A stretch of 64,000 nucleotides of DNA from Desulfosporosinus lacus DSM 15449 (GTDB taxonomy: Bacteria; Bacillota; Desulfitobacteriia; Desulfitobacteriales; Desulfitobacteriaceae): the NCBI RefSeq assembly GCF_900129935.1, contig NZ_FQXJ01000004.1, forward strand, positions 310,001 to 374,000. The letters run 5' to 3'. The notes under the pieces were generated by a model, which was not told where the DNA came from, ran no database searches, and saw only the letters and a program-made list of their open reading frames with translations. Positions 25,371 to 34,518 of the stretch are shown piece after piece (within the stretch, counting starts at the first letter, position 1; every line of letters begins with the position of its first letter). The position numbers and the translations under genes are program-made.

Positions 25371-25599
25371 ATTTATGCACACCAGTCTGCTTCCTTTCCC
25401 CGTCATCAAAATGGCGGCTGACGGCAACGTTGACGCTATCAACGCCGTACTGAAACATTATGAGGGTTACCTAGCTGCTTTGTCTACCAAGCGGCTTTAC
25501 GATGAGAATGGCAACCCTCATTTATGTTTAGACGAGGAACTAAAACGCAGGCTAGAAACTAAGCTTATCACCAAAATCTTGAATTTTAGGGTAGCATAA
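25357..25599 (+). CDS. ICE-type small helix-turn-helix protein (Tn916 orf8-like)
   Basis: An 80-aa protein whose segment FPVIKMAADGNVDAINAVLKHYEGYL is typical of the helix-turn-helix protein paired with the sigma-like factor in conjugative transposons. It overlaps the previous gene by 14 bases. It is followed by a conserved-looking hairpin and noncoding segment where an excisionase gene would usually be found. Confidence 0.85.
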   Translation: MMNNKFMHTSLLPFPVIKMAADGNVDAINAVLKHYEGYLAALSTKRLYDENGNPHLCLDEELKRRLETKLITKILNFRVA

Positions 25600-25601
25600 C
25601 A

Positions 25602-25653
25602 AATAGCCTGTACGGGGGCATGTCCCTTTCCATGCCTCTGCTTACAGGCTATT
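25602..25653 (+). terminator. Nested hairpin after the ICE regulatory pair
   Basis: An 11-bp outer stem (AATAGCCTGTA/TACAGGCTATT) encloses GGCATG/CATGCC. The following 25654-26151 stretch holds no gene that I can support: an excisionase is not found, and short frames lack ribosome sites. It resembles the noncoding tail of Tn916-type elements. Confidence 0.6.
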
Positions 25654-26151
25654 CGTGTTGCCGCTCCATAAAAGCCCATCGATTTGCGGTGAGCTTTTAC
25701 GGACCGACAAATAAGTTTGGCCCTTGTACTTTGAAAACTAAATATACAATATTTCAGGTACGTTCTCCATGCTGCTCCAAAAGGGCAAGCGACAAAAGGA
25801 TCGGCGCGACGATAGCAATAGCAATGCTGGAGCGATAAACGATGCCTTTAACCTGGCGTGGCAGGCCAGTACGCGATAACAGGCATGGATATAATGATAC
25901 TTCCTCACGGCCCCCTAAAGACTTGGGGGGAGTTTCTGCTGTATGCGTTACTCTGGCAAAGGGCGGTACATGCGGAGCTATGATGCTGGCGCTACCAGCA
26001 GCTTGAAATATTCCCGCACCGGGGGCGCGTGGCCAAATACGGTGGAATTTAACATTAGAAACCATGGGCTGGCTTTCACTTTTTGAGTTGAAGCCAGCCT
26101 ATTCTTGTGGTGTTAATCAAACAACATAGAATAATGGGAGGTGAATAGCAG

Positions 26152-27576
26152 ATGGCGGTGATTGCAGAAGCTCTTAGCTATGTTTCTCTCATAAATATAT
26201 ATAAATTAGTCTGGCGCAAAAACCTTGCCAAGGAATTCAGCCAATATGAGTCGAGGTTATATAAATTGGCGGAAGGCCTTGGACAAGTTGGATTGGATGA
26301 CCAGATTTTTTCCTGTAATTTGGATTTATTGCTGCCTATTATTTTTAACGGGCTATCAGAAACGGCTATTGAGGAATTACTAAACATCGTTGAACATTAT
26401 TGCGATTTCTTGATTTCCCGCGGCTATTTAAACATCAATCCATTTCGCTATGCAGCTCAATCCGCTATAAATGAATCTCCTCCAAAAACTGTTGAAGGGT
26501 CAACATTAGATAAGATTAGACCCTTAATTGTTCCTCCGGAAATTGAAATTGAATCTTCATGTATAGTTAATGAAACAACCGCTATCATAGAAACCCCAAA
26601 ACCTTCGCAAAATTCCATGAGCCTGGATGAGATTATTTCCAAATTTTTTGAATACCGGACCACTCAAGGCCGTAAAATTTACAACGGGACTATTCCTTCA
26701 TATCAAGAACACTTCCAGCATTTTAAAGACTTTTTACTGGAAAATAATCTGCCTCTAATCATTGATTCGGATACTCTACAAAAATATGTACGACATTTGG
26801 AAAGCTACCTACAGCCTGACGGCAACCCCTATTCGGGAAATACAAAGTCCCTTAAAAAGTATAGCCTCCGCTCACTCATCACATTTGCAAAAAGTCAGGG
26901 GTTTCTTGAAATCTCTGAGCAATACAAAGATATTCTGTTTTCTGAGAAACGGGAACGAACCCCTAAAAACAGACATAGGGCGATTACTGTGGAAGAAGCC
27001 GATAAGCTAATACAATGCGTATCCATACTCCCGAATTTAAAGAGTAAACTTGAAGTGTTAATCCCTTTGCTGACAGGCCCAAGAGGGAGTGAAATCATTT
27101 TAATTCAACCTCAAAACTTTGATTTTACAACCAATAAACTTCATCTTACGCTGACAAAAAACGGACTACCCCGTGATATTCCCATTCCATATTTCCTTAT
27201 CCCAATGATTCAGGCGTACTTGAAAACTTATGACTTCCGGACAGGTGAGTATATCTTCCCCGGGCAGGGCAGCAAGCACGAAACTGTCAGAACATTGAGA
27301 GAGCATATTGAGAAATGTGTTCAATTATCCGGCATTAAAAGGAAAGTTACTCCCCATGATTTACGGGCAACTTACGCGACCTACCAATCCTATTATGGGG
27401 GCTTGCATATTAAGGCTTTACAGAAATATCTGGGACACGAAAGTTATGAGACAAGCATGAAATATGTTGCCGATGAGTTTGAAACAAGTGACTGTAAACT
27501 TAATTTAAAAGACCTTTACGTGAAATGGGCCGAAATGCTAACGTCTTCATGCGGAGATGGAACTATTAATATGTAA
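26152..27576 (+). CDS. Tyrosine site-specific integrase
   Basis: A 474-aa tyrosine recombinase. The catalytic set is complete: the first Arg in LLTGPRGSEI, Lys in the beta-hairpin LTLTKNGLPRD, HDLRATYAT, LGHES and the tyrosine in MKYVADEF. The N-terminal half contains a core-binding (SAM-like) domain with KFFEYRTTQGRK. GGGAGGTG precedes the ATG. It lies close to the 3' end of rnpB, so the element may have integrated near that RNA gene, but I found no clear direct repeat marking att sites. It is longer than Tn916 Int and may belong to a different element than the sigma/HTH pair. Confidence 0.92.
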   Translation: MAVIAEALSYVSLINIYKLVWRKNLAKEFSQYESRLYKLAEGLGQVGLDDQIFSCNLDLLLPIIFNGLSETAIEELLNIVEHYCDFLISRGYLNINPFRYAAQSAINESPPKTVEGSTLDKIRPLIVPPEIEIESSCIVNETTAIIETPKPSQNSMSLDEIISKFFEYRTTQGRKIYNGTIPSYQEHFQHFKDFLLENNLPLIIDSDTLQKYVRHLESYLQPDGNPYSGNTKSLKKYSLRSLITFAKSQGFLEISEQYKDILFSEKRERTPKNRHRAITVEEADKLIQCVSILPNLKSKLEVLIPLLTGPRGSEIILIQPQNFDFTTNKLHLTLTKNGLPRDIPIPYFLIPMIQAYLKTYDFRTGEYIFPGQGSKHETVRTLREHIEKCVQLSGIKRKVTPHDLRATYATYQSYYGGLHIKALQKYLGHESYETSMKYVADEFETSDCKLNLKDLYVKWAEMLTSSCGDGTINM

Positions 27577-27656
27577 CACGTCTTTTTTATTTACTAATAG
27601 TGTAGTATATTGTCCCTAAAGGGAGCCTTTAGCCTGAAAGATACGCCAGGTTAAAG

Positions 27657-27700
27657 CAAAAAAGTGAATCCAGCAAGGGGAAGACCCGATACTGATTCAC
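27657..27700 (-). terminator. Terminator of rnpB
   Basis: On the minus strand GTGAATC and GATTCAC pair around an inner GGGTCTTCCCC, followed by TTTTTTGC, 65 bases past the mature rnpB end. Confidence 0.75.
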
Positions 27701-27764
27701 CATATAAAAAATTGATGAGAAGCTGGAATGCATAAATATACATCCCAAACTTCCCATAAGCAGT

Positions 27765-28204
27765 GCGAAGCCAACCTATAAGCCGAGTTCTGTCCCTCCT
27801 TACGGAGGTGATGATCATCTATCTCGAACCGCCGTTACCGACGGCCTCTAGCGACCTTACCCGGGAACAAAAACGGGCCGTTCATAGTTCCCCTATTCAG
27901 TCTTGCTCCAGGCGGGGTTTACATGGCCAGCCAGTCACCTGACTGCCGGTGAGCTCTTACCTCACCTTTCCACCCTTACCTACTCGGAGATCAGTCGTCA
28001 GAAGCCGGAAGTCGGATTAGAACAAACTTATTCTAACCTCTGGCCTCTGGCAACTGACCTCCGTTATCGGCGGTATCTCTCTGTTGCACTTTCCTTGGGG
28101 TTCCCCCCACTGGGCGTTACCCAGCACCTTGCCCTATGGAGCTCGGACTTTCCTCAGAGGCGACCTTTCGGTCCATACCCCCGCGATCATCTGGTTGGCT
28201 TCGC
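27765..28204 (-). ncRNA. rnpB: RNase P RNA
   Basis: The catalytic RNA of RNase P on the minus strand, about 440 nt. P1 pairs GCGAAGCCAACC with GGTTGGCTTCGC at the two ends. The universal blocks are all present: GAGGAAAGTCCGAGCTCC, CATAGGGCAAGGTGCTGGGT, GGAAAGTGCAACAGAGAGA, ACAGAACTCGGCTTATAGG. The P12 arm is unusually long, with an extra imperfect hairpin around 28000-28060. The frame at 27903-28208 is a shadow of this RNA. Confidence 0.95.
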
Positions 28205-28253
28205 TTAGTTATCTTACTAGATAAATAGGTTTTGGTCAAATGGATAGTATTGG

Positions 28254-28409
28254 TTAATTCACTTTGTGTTTCTGTTCTGCCATTTCTTCAATTTCATCAT
28301 CAATGTCCATCAGTTCTGTTAACCATTTAGCACGATTAGCATAATCCTCTTGAATATTGGTTAAAACTTTTTCACGTTGAAGACGCAGAATTTCAGTTCG
28401 ATTCATCAT
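28254..28409 (-). CDS. Small helical protein, 51 aa, unknown
   Basis: Starts at the ATG at 28409, preceded by GAAAGGAGAA. The product is charged and helical (KWLTELMDIDDEIEEMAEQKH) and would form a short coiled coil. I do not recognise a family. The good ribosome site and its own space between rnpB and nif3 support expression. The 28410-28611 stretch upstream holds only AT-rich DNA. Confidence 0.55.
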   Translation of the reverse strand: MMNRTEILRLQREKVLTNIQEDYANRAKWLTELMDIDDEIEEMAEQKHKVN

Positions 28410-28611
28410 TACACATTCTCCTTTCAAATATTTGTATCGAAGGATCAATAAATCTTCTTAATAGGTCCTGAATATTTCTTTGGAACAACTCAATTATTTC
28501 TATTATCAGATTATTCCTTACAACCTTATAGTAATATATTTCACAATTGATGTCAAGTGGTAATAATTTCTTTCACAAGCAAAACGGCTTTATATTATTT
28601 TCTTAATTAAA

Positions 28612-28640
28612 ATCCCCTATGGAGACGAGGGGGATCTCCA
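28612..28640 (-). terminator. Weak terminator after the Nif3-like gene
   Basis: TCCCC and GGGGA pair around a 12-base loop on the minus strand, followed by TTTTAATT, immediately after the stop codon of the Nif3-like gene. Confidence 0.5.
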
Positions 28641-29480
28641 TTAAAGCCAGGGCGAGCGATTAACAGAGCTCACTTGAATCTCAATTCCCTGAAGGGATTT
28701 CTCTGCCGACAAATAGTCATATATTGATCTAAGCATGGGTGCCTCACTCAAGAAATGCCCCAGATCTCCAACAGCCATTCCTCCTTCAAGGGCATCAAGG
28801 ACGGCATGATGATCAACGTCACCTGTAATGAGCAGATCAGCGCCCTTAAACAACGCCTTGGGTACGAATCGTCCCCCACTGCCATTAACGATAGCTACTT
28901 TCCTTACTTCCCTCTCTAAGGATCCGGCCAAGCGAACTCCGGTTAGTTCATAGGCCTGGGAATAGACTCCTGACTCTTTCAATTTATCCAAAAAGTTCTG
29001 CCATAAAACTCCTAACTTTTCGGGACGTGTTAGGTATCCGCTTACTCCATATCCGCGTTCCTCACTGTTACGGCTTGGATTAACATCATACACCCGCTCC
29101 AACGGCTCCATCTTTTCCAACCCAATTAATTCGCCAAGGACTCGACTCGGAGAAACTACAGACTGATCTAGATTCGTGTGCGCAGCATAATATCCAATCT
29201 CATGTTGTAAAAGACGGAGAGGGACTTGAGCCGCAGCGTTATCTGCTCTTAAGTTTTTCAGGGGCCGAAAAATAACGGGGTGATGTGCCACGATGAGCTG
29301 GGCATTAAAAGCTTTTGCTTCTTCGACCACTTCCAATGTCCCGTCTAAGGTAATAAGGATGCGTTCGACAGTTTTTGAACCGCTTCCGACAAGTAATCCG
29401 ACATTGTCCCACTCCTCGGCCCAGGATTTTGGAGCTATCTTTTCTATTAACTGAGCAACTAATCCAACTGTTACCGCCAT
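28641..29480 (-). CDS. Nif3-like dinuclear metal-binding protein
   Basis: A 279-aa member of the Nif3/YqfO family (GTP cyclohydrolase I type 2-like). The metal ligands are in IVAHHPVIFRPLK near residue 65, YAAHTNLDQS near 100 and GDVDHHAVLDA in the C-terminal half. The biochemical role is not settled; it is widely conserved and often follows trmK, as here, with a 10-base overlap. Confidence 0.9.
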   Translation of the reverse strand: MAVTVGLVAQLIEKIAPKSWAEEWDNVGLLVGSGSKTVERILITLDGTLEVVEEAKAFNAQLIVAHHPVIFRPLKNLRADNAAAQVPLRLLQHEIGYYAAHTNLDQSVVSPSRVLGELIGLEKMEPLERVYDVNPSRNSEERGYGVSGYLTRPEKLGVLWQNFLDKLKESGVYSQAYELTGVRLAGSLEREVRKVAIVNGSGGRFVPKALFKGADLLITGDVDHHAVLDALEGGMAVGDLGHFLSEAPMLRSIYDYLSAEKSLQGIEIQVSSVNRSPWL

Positions 29481-30274
29481 TGACTCATTCCCTCCACTAA
29501 AGCCAGTGTAAGTGAAACTTCATGAATTTTTTCCACAATCTCCGGGCTTTTTGATTTTTCCATCTGCTTCAACTGCCTCGACAATCTGCCTCTGTACTCC
29601 TCAAACAGCTTGTTCAAGAGATTCGTGTGCTCTCCCAAGACCAGAGGCCCAAAATGCCATACAAGCCTGTGTACTAAGCTTTTAAACTTCGCCTCCGGCA
29701 TCTGTTCATCTCTCTCTGCTATAACTGGGTGCAAACGATCACACCATGCATGTTCGATCTCGATCAGTTCGTTCATTTTCCATCCTGCTTCCGTAGAAAA
29801 AGCCATCACGACATAGATTCGCTCCTCTTCTTCCACCAACACCTCTGCCAACAGATGCCACCCTTCATCCAGCAACGTCAACCGAACAGCGCCTTCCGCT
29901 CCCTGCGGTTGAACGATTAGATCAGTCACACCCTTTAAAATGTCCGGCCGCGCCGAAAAAATCTCCAACATAGTTCTTCCGCCCATTCCCGCAAGGGTCA
30001 AAACATTGACTTCTCCGACCTCGAGGGGCATCAATCCATCGCCAAACCTCACATCAATGACGTCATCTAATTTCCGGGCTTTGACCGCTGCCAAGGCGGA
30101 TTGATACGGTCCTTCATGGACATCTATAGCTACTGCCTTTGCTATTTTTTGATCCTCATAGAGGGAAATTGGCAAATAAGCATGATCTGTCCCTATATCC
30201 CCGAGATTTGCTCCCTCCGGAACAAATGATGCCACGGTTTGAAGCCGTGGACCTAAACTAACTGACACTGTCAT
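29471..30274 (-). CDS. trmK: tRNA (adenine-22-N1)-methyltransferase
   Basis: A 267-aa class I SAM-dependent methyltransferase of the TrmK (YqfN) family: GANLGDIGTDHAYLPISL is the SAM motif I region, VLTLAGMGGRTM the catalytic-side motif, and LIVQPQGAEGAVR follows. It methylates N1 of A22 in certain tRNAs of Gram-positive bacteria. The C-terminal part is helical. It is coupled to the Nif3-like gene. Confidence 0.92.
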   Translation of the reverse strand: MTVSVSLGPRLQTVASFVPEGANLGDIGTDHAYLPISLYEDQKIAKAVAIDVHEGPYQSALAAVKARKLDDVIDVRFGDGLMPLEVGEVNVLTLAGMGGRTMLEIFSARPDILKGVTDLIVQPQGAEGAVRLTLLDEGWHLLAEVLVEEEERIYVVMAFSTEAGWKMNELIEIEHAWCDRLHPVIAERDEQMPEAKFKSLVHRLVWHFGPLVLGEHTNLLNKLFEEYRGRLSRQLKQMEKSKSPEIVEKIHEVSLTLALVEGMSQWR

Positions 30275-30337
30275 TTTTTCACCTCGTAATAGAAAAATTG
30301 GCTAACACATTGCCTTCAAGTCGCAGGCGATCGCCAT

Positions 30338-30388
30338 AGTTGCACTTATACTTCCAGAAAGTATATAACACAAGTTATACTTTCTGAC
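30338..30388 (+). repeat. Interspersed repeat, copy 1 (hairpin type)
   Basis: A 51-base unit beginning AGTTGCACTTATACTT that contains a 10-bp stem, AGAAAGTATA/TATACTTTCT. A second, inverted copy lies at 41615-41664, also in an intergenic gap. A further partial match (AGTTGCACTTATGC) occurs near 38826. Confidence 0.65.
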
Positions 30389-30402
30389 TAGTATTAAAAA
30401 AC

Positions 30403-30418
30403 CTTGGCTAGCGCCAAG
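30403..30418. repeat. 16-base palindromic repeat, copy 1
   Basis: CTTGGCTAGCGCCAAG, identical to 38787-38802. Both lie in intergenic DNA near AGTTGCACTTAT motifs. The gap 30275-30580 holds these repeats and no gene. Confidence 0.6.
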
Positions 30419-30580
30419 CCTTCAAGGCGCAGCACCAGTATAATGGGAACTGGCTCTCGAAAGTTCCATAAATAATCCTGATATATTATTGGAAACTATC
30501 ATGTAAAACTATTATACCTAACAGCAAACTTATGTGTCCACATTATATCACTCTATCGGGCAAAGTGCTTGTGGACAATG

Positions 30581-30611
30581 AAAAAAGGCGGATAGATTAA
30601 TCTGCCCACCT
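30581..30611 (-). terminator. Terminator of the gcl-hyi-garR operon
   Basis: On the minus strand GGCAGAT and ATCCGCC pair (one G-U) followed by TTTTTTC, about 38 bases after the garR stop. Confidence 0.75.
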
Positions 30612-30648
30612 TTCTCCAGATTTTATTTACAAACTCTCTTCCTACAAA

Positions 30649-31542
30649 TTAACTATTTTCAGTTAACTCACTCTGAGCCAGTTTCTCGTAATACTGAACT
30701 AGTGCGCCATGATCTGCCTGTTCTAGCCCCTGAGCCTTGAGTACTTGCATCATTTCCATCACAGATGCTGTCAAAGGCAAGGGAGAGCCTATTTCATGAC
30801 CCGTCTCTAGAACATTGTTTAAATCCTTAATATGCAACCCAATTCGGAACCCAGGATCGAATTTTCGTGCGATCATTAACGGTGCTTTAGCATCCATAAC
30901 AGTACTTCCTGCTAAACCGCCACGGATGGCTTTATACACTGTTTCCGGATTAACCCCTGCCTTGCTTGCTAACATCAACGCTTCAGAAACTGCCGAAATA
31001 TTGATGGCCACAATAATTTGATTCGCTAATTTAGTAACGTTTCCAGCACCCACATCTCCACAGAGCAATGCGCTCGAACCCATTACCTGAAAGATCGGGT
31101 AGCATTCTTCGAAATCTGCTTGATTGCCGCCCACCATAATTGAGAGGGTTCCCTCAATTGCCTTAGGCTCTCCCCCGCTCACCGGAGCATCCAGGAAACG
31201 AACAGATTTATCAGCAAGGTTTTTAGCTATCCCGCGACTGACAATTGGAGCAATAGAACTCATATCGATGACAATGGAACCCGGATGAACCCCTTCGATC
31301 ACACCGTTAGGTCCGAGGATCACTTCTTGAACTTGAGGGGAATTGGGCAACATGGTAATGATAATATTGCACCGTTCTGCCACATCCTTAGGCGAGACAC
31401 CTGCATCTGCGCCCTCCTTAACAAGCTCTTCAATCGATTTAGAACTTCGATTATAGACCACGACCTCGTGCCCTGCTTTTAAGAGATTTCGACTCATAGG
31501 CTTCCCCATGATACCTAAACCAATAAATCCAATCTTACTCAA
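30649..31542 (-). CDS. garR: Tartronate semialdehyde reductase (2-hydroxy-3-oxopropionate reductase)
   Basis: A 297-aa beta-hydroxyacid dehydrogenase. The NAD(P) loop is IGFIGLGIMGKPMSRNL, the substrate motif is FLDAPVSGGEPKA, and the catalytic lysine lies in AGNVTKLANQIIV (about residue 170). It reduces tartronate semialdehyde to glycerate. It is the third gene after gcl and hyi, giving a complete glyoxylate-to-glycerate route; the relation to the C1 pathways would be through glyoxylate or glycolate. Confidence 0.9.
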   Translation of the reverse strand: MSKIGFIGLGIMGKPMSRNLLKAGHEVVVYNRSSKSIEELVKEGADAGVSPKDVAERCNIIITMLPNSPQVQEVILGPNGVIEGVHPGSIVIDMSSIAPIVSRGIAKNLADKSVRFLDAPVSGGEPKAIEGTLSIMVGGNQADFEECYPIFQVMGSSALLCGDVGAGNVTKLANQIIVAINISAVSEALMLASKAGVNPETVYKAIRGGLAGSTVMDAKAPLMIARKFDPGFRIGLHIKDLNNVLETGHEIGSPLPLTASVMEMMQVLKAQGLEQADHGALVQYYEKLAQSELTENS

Positions 31543-31565
31543 GCAAACCCACTCCTCTCGCTTTT

Positions 31566-32366
31566 TTATAAACTATAGTTCTTTACCCACTCTAGAGAAG
31601 TCTCGGTATCAGGGTCTGGAACATACTCTAACCCAATCTCTCTAGAGTACCCAGCCTTATTTAACTCCGTGAATAAAGTTTTAAAATCAATTGTTCCAGA
31701 ACCAGGCTGATGCCTTCCTGGTTGATCCGCAATCTGAATATGCCCTATTTGAGAGATTGAATCCTTCAATATCTTTAAAAGATCTTCGTCTTCTCGTCTA
31801 GCGTGGTATATGTCCCACTGTAAAAGGACATTTGGACGATCAACATCTTTAATCAGCCTCAATACTTGATCCGTCGTATTCAAGTAAAATCCCGGTGCAT
31901 CGTAATGGTTGAGGGGTTCGATCAACAAACGCATTCCTTGCTTTTGAAGTTGATCTGCCGCATAAGTGATGTTTCCTACCAAGGTAGGCCATAGTTCAGA
32001 CTCTTTCGTTCCATGACTTATTTTGCCTACCAAGCAATTCACCTGTATAACTCCAAGCTTTTGAGCAACCTCGATTGCTTGCCCTACCCCAGATCGAAAC
32101 TCATCTTGGCGTTTTGGATCAATCGCAATCCCTCGCTCTCCATTTCCCCAATCTCCCGCGGGTAAATTAAACAACACAAGCTCTATGTCTAAGCCTTCAA
32201 GCTTAGCTTTTATTTCATCTAGATTGTAATCGTAAGGAAACATAAACTCTACCTTGGCAAAGCCTGCAGCCTTCGCAGCCTCAAATCGTTCCATAAAAGG
32301 CCTTTCTGTAAAGAGAAATGTTAGGTTTGCTACGAAAGATTTGATAGACATACTTTGAATCATCAT
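31566..32366 (-). CDS. hyi: Hydroxypyruvate isomerase
   Basis: A TIM-barrel isomerase of the Hyi family, 266 aa from the ATG at 32366 (GAAAGGA upstream). KVEFMFPYDYNLDEIKAKLE near the N-terminus, LIEPLNHYDAPGFYL and QWDIYHARREDEDLL are the characteristic metal and substrate segments. It interconverts hydroxypyruvate and tartronate semialdehyde. It follows gcl by 29 bases. The longer frame into gcl is rejected for lack of a ribosome site. Confidence 0.9.
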   Translation of the reverse strand: MMIQSMSIKSFVANLTFLFTERPFMERFEAAKAAGFAKVEFMFPYDYNLDEIKAKLEGLDIELVLFNLPAGDWGNGERGIAIDPKRQDEFRSGVGQAIEVAQKLGVIQVNCLVGKISHGTKESELWPTLVGNITYAADQLQKQGMRLLIEPLNHYDAPGFYLNTTDQVLRLIKDVDRPNVLLQWDIYHARREDEDLLKILKDSISQIGHIQIADQPGRHQPGSGTIDFKTLFTELNKAGYSREIGLEYVPDPDTETSLEWVKNYSL

Positions 32367-32395
32367 CCTCATCCTTTCAATTAGATTTACATAAT

Positions 32396-34180
32396 TCAGG
32401 ATACTTCCCTTACTCCGCTTATAGTTCCATCCATCGAGACCGAGCATTGAGCATCTGGGTCAACCAAAATCTCAATTAAATAAGGACGATAGGCACTAAA
32501 CGCGCGTGCTAAGGCATCAGTGATCTGCTCAGGTTTTTCAACCAATTCTGCCTCTACACCCATTCCTTTGGCGGTAGCTACAAAGTCTAGCCCTCTTTGA
32601 TGCCCTTGAATATGATTAGTATAGTCTAATTCCGTTGAAATCCACCTGCGATTGAAAAACAAGTTTTGTTGCTGTCGAATCAGACCAAATAGTGAGTTAT
32701 TTAAAACAACGACGACTACCGGAATATTATGTTTGGCTGCCGTGGCAAGCTCCTGAAGAGACATACCCAAACTTGCATCCCCTAGTAAATTCACGACCTG
32801 GCGTTGTGGATAAGCGAGCTGAGCGCCCATTGCCGCACCTAAGCCCCACCCCATGGTACCAGCGCGACCAGTAATTAAAAACGTTCGTGGTTCATGCGCC
32901 TCATATAATTGAGTGGCCCAAATTTGGCTTAATCCACAGTCTAAAGTCACAATAGCATCCGGTCGAAGCCCTTTCCTAACCTCAATAATCGCCTGCTGTG
33001 GTTTAAGGGGACTACTCTCAAAATCCGTTTGACGGGCCAATCTGGTTCTTTCTATCTGAAGAGCTTCAATTCTTTCTAAAGCCTTTGGATTGAGTTTATA
33101 CTCGCGACTGCGGATAAAATTGTTTAACTTGAGGATAAAATTCTTTACATCTGAAGCAATTGCCAATTCAGTGGGGACATGACGCGAGAGTTCTTTTTCA
33201 TCGATATTGATGTGAATGATTTTACGGTCCATTTTAAAGACATTCATTTCCCCTGTGCTCCGACTGTCAAACCTCCCACCTAGATTCAAGATAAGATCTG
33301 ATTCCAGAACAGTTTTATTTCCAAGTGGAGTTTGGCACATGGTTCCTACCATACCAGCATATAAGCGGTGATAATTTGGAAAACCATCTTTGCCCATGAG
33401 AGAGGAGACTACCGGAATCTGGAGTAATTGAGCCAGGTCTATAAGTTCTTTAGTTGCACCCCCTAGAGCAACTCCTCCCCCAACCATAAGAACAGGTCTT
33501 TCTGCTTCCTCAATCATTGTGAACACTTGTTCCAGTTGGCTATCTGTGACTTGTACTAAATCACCATACTCTTCCTTTTCTTCTCTCATATAGTCTTCTA
33601 GGTTAATCTTGAGTAATCCTTTTTGTACATTGACAGGAATATCTATTAAGACTGGTCCCTTCCTTCCCTGGGTCGCTAATTTCCAAGCCTCACTCATCAC
33701 CTTGGGTAAATCAGTTGTCTTTGTAACAAGATAGGCAGCCTTAGTAACTGGGCGAGCCATTTCAACTATCGGTGCTTCTTGAAAAGCATCTCTTCCTATT
33801 AGGTTTGTGGGAACTTGACCAGTAAAGGCAATTATTGGCACGGAATCTCCATAGGCACTATAAAGGCCAGTCAGAAAATTAGTTGCTCCAGGACCAGAAG
33901 TAGCTGCGCAAATCCCTACTTTTCCGGTCGCCCTAGCATAGCCATCCGCCATAAATATTGCGGTTTGCTCATGACGAACATTAATTGAACGCATGTGTTC
34001 CTGCTCAAGTACTGCGTCGTAAAAGGGAAGAATAGCCGCTCCAGGAATGCCATAGACATGGGCTACTCCCTTTTGCTCTAAAAATTTCACGATGAATTGA
34101 GCTCCAGTCATTTCGACGTCTTTTTCCAGCTCGTCTGCAAAATAATGTTTTACTTGTTCTTCGATTCCCCAAAGCGCCAT
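32396..34180 (-). CDS. gcl: Glyoxylate carboligase
   Basis: A 594-aa ThDP enzyme, nearly the length of E. coli Gcl. GIPGAAILPFYDAVLEQ is the start of the PYR domain. The usual glutamate of ThDP enzymes is replaced by valine (RSINVRHEQTA), the known hallmark of glyoxylate carboligase. The ThDP-Mg segment is LLGDASLGMSLQELATAAKHN. It makes tartronate semialdehyde and CO2 from two glyoxylates. The ATG at 34180 has GGGGGAGA upstream. Two operator-like repeats lie in front of the gene. Confidence 0.92.
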   Translation of the reverse strand: MALWGIEEQVKHYFADELEKDVEMTGAQFIVKFLEQKGVAHVYGIPGAAILPFYDAVLEQEHMRSINVRHEQTAIFMADGYARATGKVGICAATSGPGATNFLTGLYSAYGDSVPIIAFTGQVPTNLIGRDAFQEAPIVEMARPVTKAAYLVTKTTDLPKVMSEAWKLATQGRKGPVLIDIPVNVQKGLLKINLEDYMREEKEEYGDLVQVTDSQLEQVFTMIEEAERPVLMVGGGVALGGATKELIDLAQLLQIPVVSSLMGKDGFPNYHRLYAGMVGTMCQTPLGNKTVLESDLILNLGGRFDSRSTGEMNVFKMDRKIIHINIDEKELSRHVPTELAIASDVKNFILKLNNFIRSREYKLNPKALERIEALQIERTRLARQTDFESSPLKPQQAIIEVRKGLRPDAIVTLDCGLSQIWATQLYEAHEPRTFLITGRAGTMGWGLGAAMGAQLAYPQRQVVNLLGDASLGMSLQELATAAKHNIPVVVVVLNNSLFGLIRQQQNLFFNRRWISTELDYTNHIQGHQRGLDFVATAKGMGVEAELVEKPEQITDALARAFSAYRPYLIEILVDPDAQCSVSMDGTISGVREVS

Positions 34181-34250
34181 ATCTGTCTCCCCCTTTAAAT
34201 TTTTTGACTCGGTCGAATCCTCTATGACAATGACCACAACAAACTTTTTT

Positions 34251-34278
34251 GTTTTACATATTGAAACTCTGTTTTACA
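34251..34278. promoter_or_regulatory. Candidate gcl operator, copy 1
   Basis: A 28-base unit of GTTT/AAAC boxes (GTTTTACATATTGAAAC, then GTTTTACA), 71 bases upstream of the gcl start. It agrees with copy 2 at 20 of 28 positions and probably binds a regulator of glyoxylate metabolism (an IclR-type regulator would be usual, but none is encoded here). Confidence 0.5.
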
Positions 34279-34388
34279 TTGCGGTCAAACTTATCCTTGA
34301 TCTCCCAAAATGAACTGAAAGTTACATCGAGCTTTTTTAGAGCATCTGGTCCAGGTACTCTGGCTTCGACTAATAAGTTCAGTTTTTT

Positions 34389-34416
34389 GTTTCATATAAC
34401 AAAACTTCGTTTCACA
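34389..34416. promoter_or_regulatory. Candidate gcl operator, copy 2
   Basis: A second 28-base unit (GTTTCATATAACAAAAC, then GTTTCACA), 138 bases farther upstream in the same orientation. Spacing is close to 13 helical turns, which would permit looping. The gap 34181-34518 otherwise holds no gene. Confidence 0.5.
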
Positions 34417-34518
34417 GTTATGGTAAAAAATTTTAAGGCATTTATCCTATAATCATTTTTTTGTGCTGTGCTAGTATAGTATCATATTATCCCTAGTGTA
34501 CGCAATACATTTCATCTG

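Noticed and set aside
27903-28208. A 101-codon plus-strand frame
   Set aside because: It lies entirely antisense to the RNase P RNA, whose conserved blocks explain the sequence.
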